This document shows, piece by piece, positions 38,001-45,304 of a DNA stretch of 64,000 nt (the stretch's first letter is position 1; the number at the start of each line of letters is the position of its first letter). The stretch is taken from assembly GCA_963989385.1 (NCBI GenBank), contig OZ022503.1, forward strand, positions 53,318,858 to 53,382,857. The letters are read 5' to 3'. Made by a program: the position numbers and the translations under genes. This stretch comes from Ctena decussata. Lineage: Eukaryota; Mollusca; Bivalvia; Lucinida; Lucinidae. The notes under the pieces are model-generated. The model was not told the DNA's origin. It saw only the letters and a program-made list of their open reading frames with translations, and searched no databases.

Positions 38001-40981
38001 AAGCTGAAACATTAAGAAAAGTTGATAACATATATAATACCTTGTTAGCAATTGAGCGTGAACAGAGAGATATTTGTTTTTTTTCTGTATCTGCTTCAGT
38101 GCACGGTAGGTGGAATTGTTGTGGAGAAGTTGTCAACAATGAGTTTAATATGGAAAGTGAACATGCTGAAACTGGGTAAATATTACTCTTTGTTTGATTA
38201 TGGTTTTAGGTGAATGAGTAAACTTCCTTGATGAAAAAAAACAACCCCAAACTTTCCATTCAATTGTCGCTTTATTTCTCAATAGGGGGTCGAATCTAAA
38301 TTCCTAGATTTGCACCTAGATAGTGAATTCTTCTGGGATAGACCCTTTTGTTAAACGGAAGACAGGGGCGTAACTAGGGGCAATTTCATAATACGCACAA
38401 CCCTGTTATATTCTCTACTTCTTGAAGGGAAAGCTAGTATTTCAGCCGCTTTGGTAATTGGTATTGAAACCTTGTCTAATTTATAAATATTCAGCATGCA
38501 AATATGCAGGTGCGTTTTAAAATTTTGTCAATTTTGACAAAATTTCAATACGCACTTGCGTATTTGCCGTATAGGTAGCTACGACCTTGGAAGATAAACT
38601 TATACCTTCAACTTACCGCCCTTTGAAAAGAAGAAAAAAAGGAAGAGGTATTCATTCACCTTCATCTGTTATATCATTAGATATCTGCAGCGTACACGCC
38701 GTACAGTTTTGCTTGAAGTCTGCACTGGCACCCTGTATCTATTTATAGCTGATTCCCAGCAGACACACAATGTTGAATCAACGTTTATTGAATGTTAATG
38801 CAATATTGTGCACCCAGCGGGTTAAAGCTAATTCCCAGAAGGCACACAACATTTATACAACACTGAATCAAGGATAAACGTTGTATCCCCAGTGGATTGT
38901 AAACATCAAGTGAGCCGCGGCATGACAAACCCAACAAAGTGGCATGTGTGCCCAGCAAAGACTCAGATCAGTCTGGGCATAAACCCAGTCTAATCAGAGT
39001 CTTCACTGATGGCATAAAGGTAGCTTAGACCCTTAGCCACCCTAAAAATGCAAGCAAAGAAGCTGATCAGACTGGGGGGATCACATGCTGATCTGAGTCT
39101 TCGCTGGACGTACATGTCATGCTGTTGGTTTTGTCGTGTCGCAGCTTAAGATTTTTCCGCATTTGTACCTAATGTCTAACAACACAGGCAGTATGTGTAG
39201 ACCCAAATCAGTTAAGGGCATTCGATCAGGGTCTGGACTGTTGGCATAAAAATACTGAAAATTCTTTCAACAAGACACTCCTAAAATAACAGACATACTT
39301 TCCAGTTTAATAGGGATAGAAGAGTCCAATTGGTTAATTTTTGTGAAATGGAATGAGCTCAAAGTACTAACCCAGCAGGCACATGACGTTGAAATGACGT
39401 CGTACTGACGTCGATGTGACGTCATTACGTCGCATCGACGTCAATGTGACGTCATTTTGACGTCATGTGCCCGCTGGGAAGTAATCAAACAGAAAATAGC
39501 ACTTCAGCAGGTAGAGACAAAGATTCCTAGGAGCACTCTGATCAGGGTCTGCACTGTGTACCATTCATCCTAGAGTCGCTTAGAAGCATCGTTAATTTAA
39601 TGAAGTCATTTGTCAAAGATTCTTTAAGTCTTACTACAGTACACATAAAATGAGCCGCGACGCGAGAAAACCAACAATGTGGTTGTGCGCCCAGCGCAGA
39701 CTCAGATCAGCCTGGGCATCCGCCCAGTCCGATCAGACACTTCACTAAGCGCTGAAAGGGTAGCTAAGGGACTAAGCTACCTCCATGCGGACAGCGAAGA
39801 CTCTGATCAGACTGGGCGGATGCCCAGGCTGATCCCAGTCTGCGCTGGGCGCACAAACACATTGTTGGTTTTGTCGTGTCGCGGCTCAAATGAAATGTGC
39901 TAAACGTTTTTTGCTGATAACTGTGAGGAGCTTTTGCACTGCTTTGGGCAAAAATTTCAGCTTTTTTGCATACAATATATGTTTAAAAATGAAATGTTGC
40001 GTTACTAACAACGTCATTAGTTTTGAACAACTGGTCCATGATTTAAACATATTCTTATTGCTTATCCATCGTGAATAATATACAAGCAAATGAATTGGAT
40101 CAACATGCTTAAATTCCATGATATTTTTTTCCACTGACCGTTCTTACCCAGTGGTTCGATTCTTGTATGGTTTTATGGGGACAGGCCGCAGAGCACTGCC
40201 TCGTGGTTAAGTAGTATCCAGCGGGCACATGAGGTCGAACTGACGTGGTACTGACGTCGATGTGACAATATGTCGCGCCGATGTCAGTAAGACTTCATTA
40301 TGACGTCAGGTGCCTGCTGGACTGTGCTTGTGAAAACATTCACATGACATTGCTAGTTGCTTTCTCACTTCTGATTGGAGCTGTGATTAATCTCGCGACT
40401 AATATTTAGCCTTTATATAGAGGATTTTACATAAGTGCTCATGTATTATTGAATTTATTAAACGAGTTGGGGAAAATGATAAGATGCGAGGCTTTGCCGA
40501 GCATCTTATCGTTTTCACCAACGAGTTTAATAAATTCAATAATACAGGAGCACGAATGCAAGATTCTGTTTATCATATGACACTAAAATCGCATTTTATT
40601 AGCAAATTTTGCACTAAAACGTCACGATTTCGCCCTTAGAAAACGCGACGTTTTATGGACGTCAACGCATAACGTTACGACGTAATTTGCGTATTTAATC
40701 CACTAGTGGATTATCGTTTTTAATGCATGGCTTTATTACACTCTCAGATGCGACGTCATATGATAAATGTTTTTACTTCTGTATCTTGACTTGCTTGATA
40801 TCTTCTATCTTCAGCCGTTACAGGCAGTACTAGACTCTTCTTTATATAGACTCTTTGTGTGGTTTTACCCTTTTCTTTCAGCTGTGTAGAGGGACCAAAA
40901 GTACTACATATTTGGAGAACACATAAAAAAGCCTACAGAAAACCTCAACGTGATATGTTGCAGCGAATGCAAACACATTAA
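24169..40981 (+). CDS. Eight-exon gene for an uncharacterised Cys/His-motif protein (whole span)
   Basis: I do not recognise the family. Joined exons (24169-24278, 25258-25368, 26659-27248, 29497-29590, 33275-33353, 35262-35377, 38100-38175, 40882-40981) all have GT/AG borders and agreeing phases. They give about 424 residues if one base of a T6 run in exon 1 is discounted. Residues about 174-180 are a lysine patch (ARKKKKK), and residues 271-285 are very basic, followed by acidic LDDEYLDDD; a nuclear role is possible. The C-terminus has CxxC (343, 346), CxxHPG (359-364), WNCCG (371-375) and GC...H (392, 393, 401). This layout resembles short zinc-binding motifs such as those of CHORD proteins and the CxxC/CxxH/CC/GC cluster of SANBR (KIAA1841). 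Metal binding is inferred. No signal peptide or membrane segment is seen. Introns are full of transposons. Confidence 0.8.
24447..24733. mobile_element. TTGAATCAA palindrome elements with a nested TTAA MITE (intron 1)
   Basis: The segment 24447-24554 starts CCCAGCAGGCACACAAGG, ends TTGTGTGCCCAGTGGG and is flanked by TA on both sides. Inside are iterated TTGAATCAACC and TTGATTCAA words. A second half-element ends at 24733 with TTGTGTGCCCAGTGGG. Between them sits the 72-bp TTAACGCATTTATGCC mini-MITE (24582-24653). Confidence 0.75.
25258..25368 (+). CDS. Exon 2
   Basis: Acceptor CTCTGTTTGTTCCATGCAG is followed by a phase-1 entry reading DRLQFEQLEKELKQ, a short heptad-like helix, and on to a C..C-containing end (AICSCRKNL). 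Donor is CTCG|GTAAAT with one base left over. The same frame is open further left to an ATG at 25059, with another possible acceptor at 25038 (CTGTTTAG|GTTTCT). A longer alternative 5' exon of 25038/25059-25368 is therefore possible and would give about 454 residues. Confidence 0.7.
25623..25736. repeat. (CA)n microsatellite, intron 2
   Basis: About 57 CA units interrupted by a short GCAC stretch near 25700. Long low-complexity frames over it are artefacts. Confidence 0.97.
25982..26286. mobile_element. MITE, TGAGCCGCGACACGAC family, copy 1
   Basis: Ends TTTGAGCTGCGGCATGACAA and GTGTCGTGTCGCGGCTCAAA are inverted. Subterminal parts hold GCCTGGGC and CTGATCAGAC/AGCGAAGACTCTGATCAGAC words shared with copies at 38911, 39651, 53104 (partial) and 56176. 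Confidence 0.75.
26339..26501 (+). mobile_element. tRNA-derived SINE with a Meta-like segment
   Basis: The tRNA-like head (about 26340-26413) begins GGAGCGGCTGTAGTGTAGTG, with an A-box-like TAGTGTAGTGG and a B-box-like AGATCGATCCC. It is followed by CTTTCGGATGAGAC and AAACCGAGGTCCCGT, the conserved core I associate with Meta-domain SINEs such as RUDI of clams, and by a GTGGGACGTTAAACC-type end. Target-site duplication AGTTTGCAT lies at 26330-26338 and 26502-26510. Confidence 0.85.
26659..27248 (+). CDS. Exon 3 (largest coding exon, 590 nt)
   Basis: Acceptor GTTTTCAG|AT, donor GAG|GTAAGT, both strong. It encodes about 197 residues starting DWEPDLEELAEYACRF, rich in helix-forming residues, with a central ARKKKKKLD patch and ending AQEMAETIKE. 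The frame is open throughout and has normal amino-acid composition, unlike the low-complexity frames in nearby repeats. No known domain was recognised. Confidence 0.85.
27305..27382. repeat. Partial TTGAATC palindrome element (intron 3)
   Basis: CATTGAATCAACGTTGATTA near the centre and ATGTTATGTGCCTGCT at the right match the TTGAATC family seen at 24447 and 38757. Confidence 0.6.
27595..27790. mobile_element. Palindromic MITE (GGGTAGGCGGCAATCGAAAA)
   Basis: CACACCGGGTAGGCGGCAAT at the left is mirrored by ATTGCCGCCTACCCGGTGTG at the right, and TTTTCGATTGC words recur inside. TGCGACT occurs directly outside each end, a possible imperfect 7-9-bp duplication. Confidence 0.75.
28346..29310 (+). 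repeat. 37-bp minisatellite, about 26 copies (intron 3)
   Basis: The unit contains TTTTATTAGACGGGCACACT and AAAACCCATATTAGACG. Some copies vary (GATGGGCACA, GACTTTTTATT, CTGAAACCC) and one or two are shortened. There are no unique spacers, so this is not a CRISPR-like array. Confidence 0.97.
29497..29590 (+). CDS. Exon 4
   Basis: Acceptor TTTTGTTTCAG|GA, donor GTG|GTAGGT. It encodes ERKTMKRERRIAIKARLYD followed by CLDDEYLDDDIC, a basic then acidic stretch that continues the charged helix at the end of exon 3. Enters in phase 0, leaves in phase 1. Confidence 0.85.
29638..30091. mobile_element. hAT-like MITE (454 bp) in intron 4
   Basis: Ends GGTCCTACTAAAAACCG and its reverse (CTTTAGTAGGACC) extend into about 70-bp inverted repeats. 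They are built of ACCGAAAAGGAC and TTTCGGGCACCGAAAA words, which also recur internally near 29880-29930. The 8-bp TGCTGTAA lies on both sides (29630-29637 and 30092-30099). Length and duplication fit the hAT superfamily; no transposase is present. Confidence 0.85.
30300..30550. repeat. GCTGCAA-rich inverted repeat segment
   Basis: Words TTTGCTGCAA, CTTGCAGCAA and TTCGCAGCAAAC recur on both strands, with GCTAGCAGCGA/TCGCTGCTAGC forming a hairpin near 30398-30435. Related words fill 32395-32890. Confidence 0.6.
30550..32150. other. Intron 4, AT-rich, no gene seen
   Basis: Long stretch without recognisable exon or element. A short hairpin with CAGTGCTCC/GGAGCAGTCTGATCAGACC lies near 31920-31985. 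Confidence 0.5.
32266..32303 (+). repeat. T14-G24 homopolymer tract
   Basis: Fourteen T (32266-32279) run directly into twenty-four G (32280-32303). Length is likely polymorphic or assembly-sensitive. Confidence 0.9.
32663..32848 (+). repeat. 42-bp minisatellite (~4.5 copies)
   Basis: CTGCAACCTTGCAGCAAACT followed by TCATTTGCATAGTAAAACAT starts at 32663, 32705, 32747, 32789 and 32831. Each unit contains the CTGCAACCTTGCAG palindrome. Open frames here are artefacts of the repeat. Confidence 0.92.
33275..33353 (+). CDS. Exon 5
   Basis: Acceptor TTGTGTTTCAG|AT, donor AAG|GTATTT. Reads DDGIVCKDLLSSDFELKASK and ends KHTGR. It continues the acidic run of exon 4 and is polar and probably unstructured. 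Phase 1 in, phase 2 out. Confidence 0.8.
33408..33611. mobile_element. Tc1/mariner-pogo-like MITE (204 bp), intron 5
   Basis: CAGTTGACGCTCATTTCA at the left pairs with GACTTTGAGAGGTGACTG at the right, and TATCTCAAACTA/TAGTTTGAGTTG occur subterminally. TA on each side (33406-33407, 33612-33613) fits a TA-targeting element. Confidence 0.75.
33623..33785. mobile_element. Hairpin MITE (AGTAACTTGATCTGGCGT)
   Basis: ATAATAGTAACTTGATCTGG at the left is mirrored by CCAGATCAAGTTACTAATAT at the right. The inner arms TCATACCATCGGATCACCC and GGGTGATCCGATGGTATGA are perfect inverses. The loop is short. Confidence 0.85.
33848..33930 (-). mobile_element. tRNA-like SINE head
   Basis: On the minus strand GCGCCTCCTTGGCGCAATAG gives an A-box-like TGGCGCAATAGG, and GCAGGTTCAAATCCGGGTC gives a good B box with a longer variable region between. 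Treated as SINE-derived and not a tRNA gene because the acceptor ends pair poorly. Confidence 0.55.
34314..34446 (+). repeat. 66-bp tandem duplication
   Basis: TTGAGAATAATTATTTGTTT to TTCAGTTTGTAATGGA occurs twice with a single A/G difference. Recent. Confidence 0.9.
34885..35000. repeat. AAAGGAATGAATTTGCTCC palindrome plus (CA)n
   Basis: TCTTAAAGGAATGAATTTGC and its inverted partner TCCTTTAAGAG bracket GGAGC at 34910-34954. A (CA)16 run follows at 34969-35000. Confidence 0.75.
35262..35377 (+). CDS. Exon 6 (first half of the Cys/His motif)
   Basis: Acceptor GTTGTTTTTCAG|AA, donor TTG|GTAGGT. After a basic RQKQVKKS lead it encodes GGHCFHCLQEFTSLKN and GCKYHPGFV, giving the CxxC and CxxHPG parts of the inferred zinc site. 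Phase 2 in, phase 1 out. Confidence 0.88.
35423..35625. mobile_element. hAT-like MITE (203 bp), intron 6
   Basis: CAGTGCTCCAGATAAGAAGG and CCTCCTTATCTGGAGCTCTG are inverted ends of a nearly full hairpin. CATGCAAT is duplicated at 35415-35422 and 35626-35633, the 8-bp size typical of hAT elements, and CAG-type ends fit. Confidence 0.88.
35827..36030 (-). mobile_element. tRNA-derived SINE, same family as in the array
   Basis: Minus-strand head GAGCCTCAGTGGCTCAGTAA, body with CCTGATATGACTGATATACTG and a GGAT-like tail. Target-site duplication CAGTGCTGG at 35818-35826 and 36031-36039. Confidence 0.85.
36151..37052. mobile_element. Inverted-repeat element containing a four-copy ~190-bp tandem array
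   Basis: GTCCCCCGCCTT at the left is mirrored by AAGGCGGGGGAC at the right. Inside are a CCGT-rich run (36200-36256) and four copies starting near 36285, 36473, 36664 and 36848 of a unit with GTGCGCAACTCCTCCTACAG, GCCGATTCCTTTGAAACTTC and TATGCATGTGGTTTGGATAT. Confidence 0.8.
37130..37352. mobile_element. Hairpin MITE (GGGGCCGTATTTATAAAG)
   Basis: GGGGCCGTATTTATAAAGCC and its inverse ending GAATACGGCCCC bound nearly complete arms (ACAACTATGAAATTTG against CAAATTTCATAGTTGT). The flanks TTTGTCCT and AGTTGTCT give at best an imperfect duplication. Confidence 0.85.
37700..37856 (-). mobile_element. tRNA-like SINE (degenerate)
   Basis: Minus-strand CTGGCTGGCCTGATAAAGTG gives an A-box-like region and CCAGTTCGAATTGGAC a B-box-like region, with an AGTGGGTGATGCC end. 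No duplication was identified. Confidence 0.5.
38100..38175 (+). CDS. Exon 7 (middle of the Cys/His motif)
   Basis: Acceptor ATCTGCTTCAG|TG, donor TGG|GTAAAT. Encodes VHGRWNCCGEVVNNEF and ends SEHAETG. The W-x-CC-G word is what one expects after CxxHPG in this type of motif, which supports joining it to exon 6. Phase 1 in, phase 2 out. Confidence 0.85.
38361..38590 (+). mobile_element. GGGGCGTAGCTAGGGGC MITE, copy 1
   Basis: Begins CAGGGGCGTAACTAGGGGCA, contains the palindrome TTTTGTCAATTTTGACAAAA, ends TAGGTAGCTACGACCTTGG. About 75-90% alike to the copies at 45912, 53651 and 57257 by eye. Confidence 0.8.
38757..38890. repeat. TTGAATCAACG palindrome element (intron 7)
   Basis: CCCAGCAGACACACAATGTT to GTGCACCCAGCGGG, then a second CCCAGAAGGCACACAACATT half-element. 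Same termini as the TGACGTC family but TTGAATC words inside. Confidence 0.65.
38911..39148. mobile_element. TGAGCCGCGACACGAC MITE, copy 2
   Basis: TGAGCCGCGGCATGACAAAC and TTTTGTCGTGTCGCAGCTTA inverted ends. Interior has paired GACTCAGATCAG and CTGATCAGACTG words. Confidence 0.8.
39371..39478. mobile_element. TGACGTCA palindrome element, cleanest copy
   Basis: CCCAGCAGGCACATGACG to CGTCATGTGCCCGCTGGG. The interior has about nine ACGTC-type words, including complete TGACGTCA octamers (the CRE consensus bound by CREB/ATF factors), almost all of the element's 108 bp. No coding capacity. Confidence 0.85.
39651..39888. mobile_element. TGAGCCGCGACACGAC MITE, copy 3
   Basis: TGAGCCGCGACGCGAGAAAA to TTTTGTCGTGTCGCGGCTCA. 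Fully palindromic layout with GATCAGCCTGGGCATCCGCC and its reverse. Confidence 0.85.
40214..40320. mobile_element. TGACGTC palindrome element, diverged copy
   Basis: CCAGCGGGCACATGAGGT to TGACGTCAGGTGCCTGCTGG, interior GACGTCGATGTGAC-type words partly mutated. Confidence 0.75.
40436..40553. mobile_element. Hairpin MITE (TATTATTGAATTTATTAAAC)
   Basis: TGTATTATTGAATTTATTAA at the left is inverted at the right around a GATAAGATGC...GCATCTTATC inner hairpin, about 330 bases upstream of the last coding exon. Confidence 0.85.
40882..40981 (+). CDS. Exon 8 (last coding exon, with stop)
   Basis: Acceptor CTTTTCTTTCAG|CT. Encodes CVEGPKVLHIWRTHKKAYRK and ends QRMQTH before TAA at 40979-40981. It completes the motif with GC...H and leaves a short basic tail. 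A possible ATTAAA poly(A) signal lies at 41179-41184, about 200 bases downstream. Confidence 0.82.
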
Positions 40982-40999
40982 CCAGTCAGGAAGAGAGAC

Positions 41000-41590
41000 A
41001 TACATTTTATATCTAATGTGCGTATATGTGACAGTGCCTGGGATTTTGAGCCTTGTGGAGGTGCGACGTTGACGTAACGAAACGTGAAATGAAAGTGACG
41101 TCACGAAATTCGCACGTAAAGTTGATTGGATTGCCGCGCACTGACTAATACATTTCAAAGCGTCACCTGAAAAGAGTGATTAAACATTTCTACTGGCATC
41201 TTTAATTTTCTACATCTACACTCTTTTGAGAATGTTCGCATTACAGGTCTTTGAAAAGGGATGTCACGAACCAGAATTATAAAGGTTTATCCAGCTACTA
41301 TGTAAATTGTATCCAATCAGTGAAACGAAAACAAAAATCGGGGTGGTGTGAATTTCGTTTGCTTTTGCAGTAAACATTAGCGCTATTGCTTTGTGCTTCT
41401 CGAAATCTCTTATAGAAGCATTAACAAATATGAAAATGTTAAAAACAAAATTTCCGAATTCCGCTCCATAAGGCTCAAAATGCCAGACACTGTCACATAT
41501 ATTGGGACACCTAAAAATAATGAATTTTCCATTTGGGACAAATGGAAAATTTATTACTTTAGATGTCCCAATACTTAAGCACATTAGGGT
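41000..41590. mobile_element. Inverted-repeat segment downstream of the gene
   Basis: TATATGTGACAGTGCCTGGG and TTTTGAGCCTTGTGGAGGTG near 41024-41065 are mirrored near 41455-41505. A separate hairpin at 41500-41574 pairs ATTGGGACACCTAAAAATAA with its reverse. Open frames on the minus strand here lie within these repeats. Confidence 0.6.
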
Positions 41591-41821
41591 AACCTGTTAG
41601 CAGAATCAATCAAATTAGAAACTGTCAAATGGTGTAGATTTACAGGTACACATGCTTACACCACTGAGAGGACTATGACGACTTAAAGGTGTGTAGGTTC
41701 ACCTTCATGTCTTCCCGCCACATTTACATGGGAAACTTAACTTTTGTGACTTTCCTTTTAGCCTCTTTGGGTGACAAATTCTTCCAACTGATGAAAATGA
41801 GTCAGATTCTAAAGGAAAGAT

Positions 41822-42070
41822 TGATTGATTGATTGTTTTAGGTTTAACGGCCCTTTGAGACAGTATTTCAGTCTATATCAGGCCGTCTCCCAGAGAGAGG
41901 GAGAAAGAAGAGAAATGATAGACAAGAGAAAAAATGTCCAAACAACCCCCACCCGCACTTACTGCAAGCACAGTAGGCCCTTGCCCTACAATGTACCAAA
42001 TCAGTAGGACGCCCCGGCACTGGAAGTTACACCCAGCACCATCGCACCACCCGACCACCCCCCTAAAGGA
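41822..42070 (-). mobile_element. SINE-like tail plus a dispersed CCCGCACTTACTG element
   Basis: Minus strand: AAAGGGCCGTTAAACC followed by AATCAATCAATCAA, a typical SINE 3' end. The adjacent segment at about 41930-42060 (CAACCCCCACCCGCACTTAC, AGTAGGCCCTTGCCCTACAA) recurs in reverse at 61935-62075. Confidence 0.55.
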
Positions 42071-42117
42071 AAGAATTTGCTCCTTGAAGACTTTGCTCCT
42101 TAAACATGGGGGTAATA

Positions 42118-42325
42118 CCAATTTTGCTACCTGTGCTTTCGACCGAGCCTGTGCTATACAAAGTGGCTTTTGACTGAGAATAGGATTGTAAGCATTACCA
42201 ATAACGGTAAATAGTACTATTGTTTATGTCTGTCGACCGAGCTGATACTGCTGTCTCGGTCGACAGCCACTTTTGCATGTATGGTAATTGACTGGCTCGG
42301 TCGAAAGCACAGGTAGCCAAATTGG
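42118..42325. mobile_element. TA-flanked MITE (CCAATTTTGCTACCTGTGC)
   Basis: CCAATTTTGCTACCTGTGCT and TTTCGACCGAGCC are mirrored by GGCTCGGTCGAAAGCACAGG and TAGCCAAATTGG. TA lies at both ends. The core again holds TCGACCGAG/CTCGGTCGA words. Confidence 0.85.
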
Positions 42326-42550
42326 TATAGTGCATAGTATTTCTTTTAACAGTAGACCTGCATTGAGAAGGGAGGGCGGGGGAAGGGGGAATTGAAAATT
42401 GTAGAGTTGCTCCATCTGATAGTGTAATCATTCACCTACCTCACGGAGAAGGTTCTGACGAGGGGTGCAGCATGTGTTGTTTTTTTCATGGAGAGTAAGC
42501 AAAAATTGCCTTAGAATTACCATTAAGCCCTCTCTTTAAACTAAAAGACT

Positions 42551-42638
42551 CAGTCTAGTTTAGTCTATCCCATAACCTTGCAAGGTCATTGGAGCAGTCT
42601 AGTTTAGTCTATCCTATAACCTTGCAAGGTCATTGGGG
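42551..42638 (+). repeat. 44-bp tandem duplication
   Basis: CAGTCTAGTTTAGTCTATCC and ACCTTGCAAGGTCATTGG occur twice in tandem with one or two changes. Confidence 0.9.
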
Positions 42639-43261
42639 CACCACAGATTACTTTACAACAATCCCTTTCCACTTAATCCTGTTTTTCAGCCACCCTAGTT
42701 GTGCTGGCAATCTTCATCCCTGTCCACTCTTGATATTGTCTTCCCACCTTTTTTTCTGTCTTCCTCTTCTACTTTTTCGTTTCACTGTGTGAGTTAAAAT
42801 ACATCCTGAAACAGATGTTTTGTCATATAGAACTCTGCCTATGGCTTATCTGGTTTACCTGTCTGATTATCTCCCCTTGGTTATAAGGCATCACGGTCGT
42901 TAACCTGAGTACAGGTGCTAACCAATGTGCATTGAAAATATTACAAATGTCCAATTTATCAATAATAATTTTTTATTGAAAAGTTGACATGATAGAGATA
43001 AACAGATTAAAAATTTACTGACCTCCAGTCATCTGACATAACTGAAGTCCCCATCTGAATTGTCAGGCACTAGGAGGTAGTTCTATATAATTAAAGTGAA
43101 TGCCTTTTCTCGGTGCATGTCTTCTCTAAAATGAAAAGAATTTGCTCCCCTAAGAGTAGATACCGTTTTGTAAGAGCTTTGCTGTGCATGTAAGCAAACT
43201 AAATTCACAAAAGTTGTTTCCCTTTTACATAAGAATGCGCAGGGTAATGAAGTAGATGTCT

Positions 43262-43414
43262 GGATGGTTAGCGATTTTATGTCCTATTCAAAATTATTTC
43301 AGTAATATCAGGACAATCAGGACAACAGAGGATGACAATGAAAGGCTGTGTGCTATGTAATGAAATGAAACCCCATCTTTTTTTCGTCCCTTCCTTCCCC
43401 CCCCCCCCCCCCCC
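43262..43414 (-). mobile_element. 3' part of the array-type SINE, plus C18 tract
   Basis: CCTGATATTACTGAAATAAT on the minus strand matches the SINE body. The tRNA-like head is missing. C18 at 43397-43414 follows. Confidence 0.6.
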
Positions 43415-43816
43415 AGAGTTCAGGTACATTACCATGCCATAGAACTATCACTTCTCAGAGTGTGGTATAATTATTTAGATGAATAATTGATATGTACTTT
43501 TTATAACTGTTGTCCGTCTTATTGCTTTTTGCCACATAAAATACATGACTGAAAGCAATAGGCCAGAGAATGTTCAGACTTACATAAACCAGGGTATATT
43601 GCTGAATTAAAATTGCTCATTATTTTGTTAAGTAGTCAGATGATATAAATGTTTATTATTTTAGCCATATACATATGAATATGTCTTCTGCGAACTCACT
43701 TTTTTTCTATGTTTTCTTAGTGTAATATATTTATAAGCATTTAATAGAAGTGCAATACTGTTGAATACTGTAGAGAGATGTCACACACAGCATTTGAGAT
43801 GTCACACAGTGAGCAT

Positions 43817-44096
43817 CTCCGCAAGCCAAAGGTACTAAGTCCACTTTGTTCCTTACGTAAGTAAGGATGGATGTTTGAATATTTGCTATTTTCCATCCTT
43901 TTCAACAGTATTTCAGTCATATCAGGATGATGGTTGGGTGATGATGAAGGGCTGTGTGCAGTGGAACCCCATTTACATCTGAAAAGATACCTTGAACCTG
44001 GGACTGTTTGATTAGCAGGCTAGTGCTTAGTCTACTGAGCTACCGGGCTTCTCGTAGGTAAGGAACATAGTGGACTTAGTACCATGGGATTGCGGA
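43817..44096. mobile_element. Palindromic element interrupted by a SINE
   Basis: CTCCGCAA...AAGGTACTAAGTCCACTTTG at the left is mirrored by GTGGACTTAGTACC...TTGCGGAG at the right. Between them lies a minus-strand SINE (about 43867-44055) of the array family, bounded by GTAAGTAAGG and GTAGGTAAGG, a near-perfect duplication. Confidence 0.78.
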
Positions 44097-44100
44097 GTCA

Positions 44101-44252
44101 GCCTGGGTTTGAAGTTGTAAAACTTGCGAATAATCTCAAACTCAAAATAAAGCACAATGATTGGCAGCTTCCGAGCATGTGCTTGGAAGCAGCCAATCAT
44201 TGTGCTTTATTTTGAGTTTAAGAATGTACTCAAGTTTTATAACCTCTGGGCC
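44101..44252. mobile_element. Hairpin MITE (AAATAAAGCACAATGATTGG)
   Basis: ACTCAAAATAAAGCACAATG and GATTGGCAGCTTCC are mirrored within 150 bp; outer arms are GGTTTGAAGTTGTAAAACTT against its diverged reverse. Confidence 0.85.
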
Positions 44253-44340
44253 TGTTTAGTATTAACATATTTTGTAGACCCTGGTCATAGACTTAACTTG
44301 GAACTTACCAAAATGTCATAGAAAGAAAGGAAGTGTTGAA

Positions 44341-44549
44341 AGATAGACTGATTGATTGACTGATTGATTCCGATCCATTTACTGATTGATTGATACAACC
44401 TTGCCCAGTGTTTTCAACAGAGCAAATTGTCACTGAGAAAAAAGGAAAGAAATAAAGAAAGACTGATTGATTGATTGATTGATTAATTGATTGATTGATT
44501 GATTGATTGATTAATTTTATGTTTGTATGTATGTATGTATGTATGTATA
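44341..44549. repeat. (GATT)n and (GTAT)n microsatellites
   Basis: GATT-type runs at about 44348-44395 and 44462-44514, then GTAT repeats at 44523-44547. Confidence 0.92.
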
Positions 44550-45304
44550 GTCAGTTTGCTCCAAAGTGCAAACGGGGTTTGGCTTATTTTCTCGAAAACG
44601 ATGAAAGTTCCATCAAATTGTCAAATGTCCTAATGATTCCTATAACTATACATAACAGAATACAAAAAATCCCAATTTTTGGATGCTTTTGTAAAATATT
44701 TTCCATTAAACTGAGCAGTTTCACTGAAGGGCGTTGTATGTTTGTTAGAACAGCCAAAATATTGTTGATAGGCAATAGTGTAAACTCGTAGTTTACTACA
44801 GGTGTGGGCGTATATGAATGAAATAGTAAAATGTATTCACCTGCCCGCTCACGCGTAACGCATGGTATCACTGGTCAGGTGATACTATGTTGTAAATAAA
44901 CATTGAACTATTATATTATTTTGCGAGTAAAAAGTGTATATTTTACAATTTGATAATATATGGGTGAAACAAAAATTAGAAAAAAATGGATTCAAAATAA
45001 AATTTCAATTATGCAAATTTTGTTCTAGGGATAGCATGCATTGGTCACACGCTCTCATACGTAAAACTAAACGTGAATTCCAACAGCCAACTTTTACTCC
45101 CTTGTAACTAAGAAGCGAAAATGACATATTTTAGGTCGTTTATTTGTATAGAAACATTTTTGTGCAAAACCTCACATTTCTGCAAAATTATGATTTTGTT
45201 ATGTATAGGATGAAAATTAAGAATGAGCAATTTGAAAATCTTCTACCTCTCACCAATTTTTAGAAAATACTGGGGATGCCGTTTGCATTTGGGAACAAAC
45301 GGAC
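44550..45304. mobile_element. TA-flanked inverted-repeat element (~755 bp)
   Basis: GTCAGTTTGCTCCAAAGTGC at the left pairs with the reverse of GCATTTGGGAACAAACGGAC at the right. TA flanks both ends, with GTAT repeats just outside each side. Minus- and plus-strand frames of about 95 codons inside lack recognisable transposase features. Confidence 0.65.

Noticed and set aside
41264..41584. 106-codon minus-strand frame downstream of the gene
   Set aside because: It lies across an inverted-repeat segment and a hairpin, both of which recur or fold on themselves; nothing supports it as coding.
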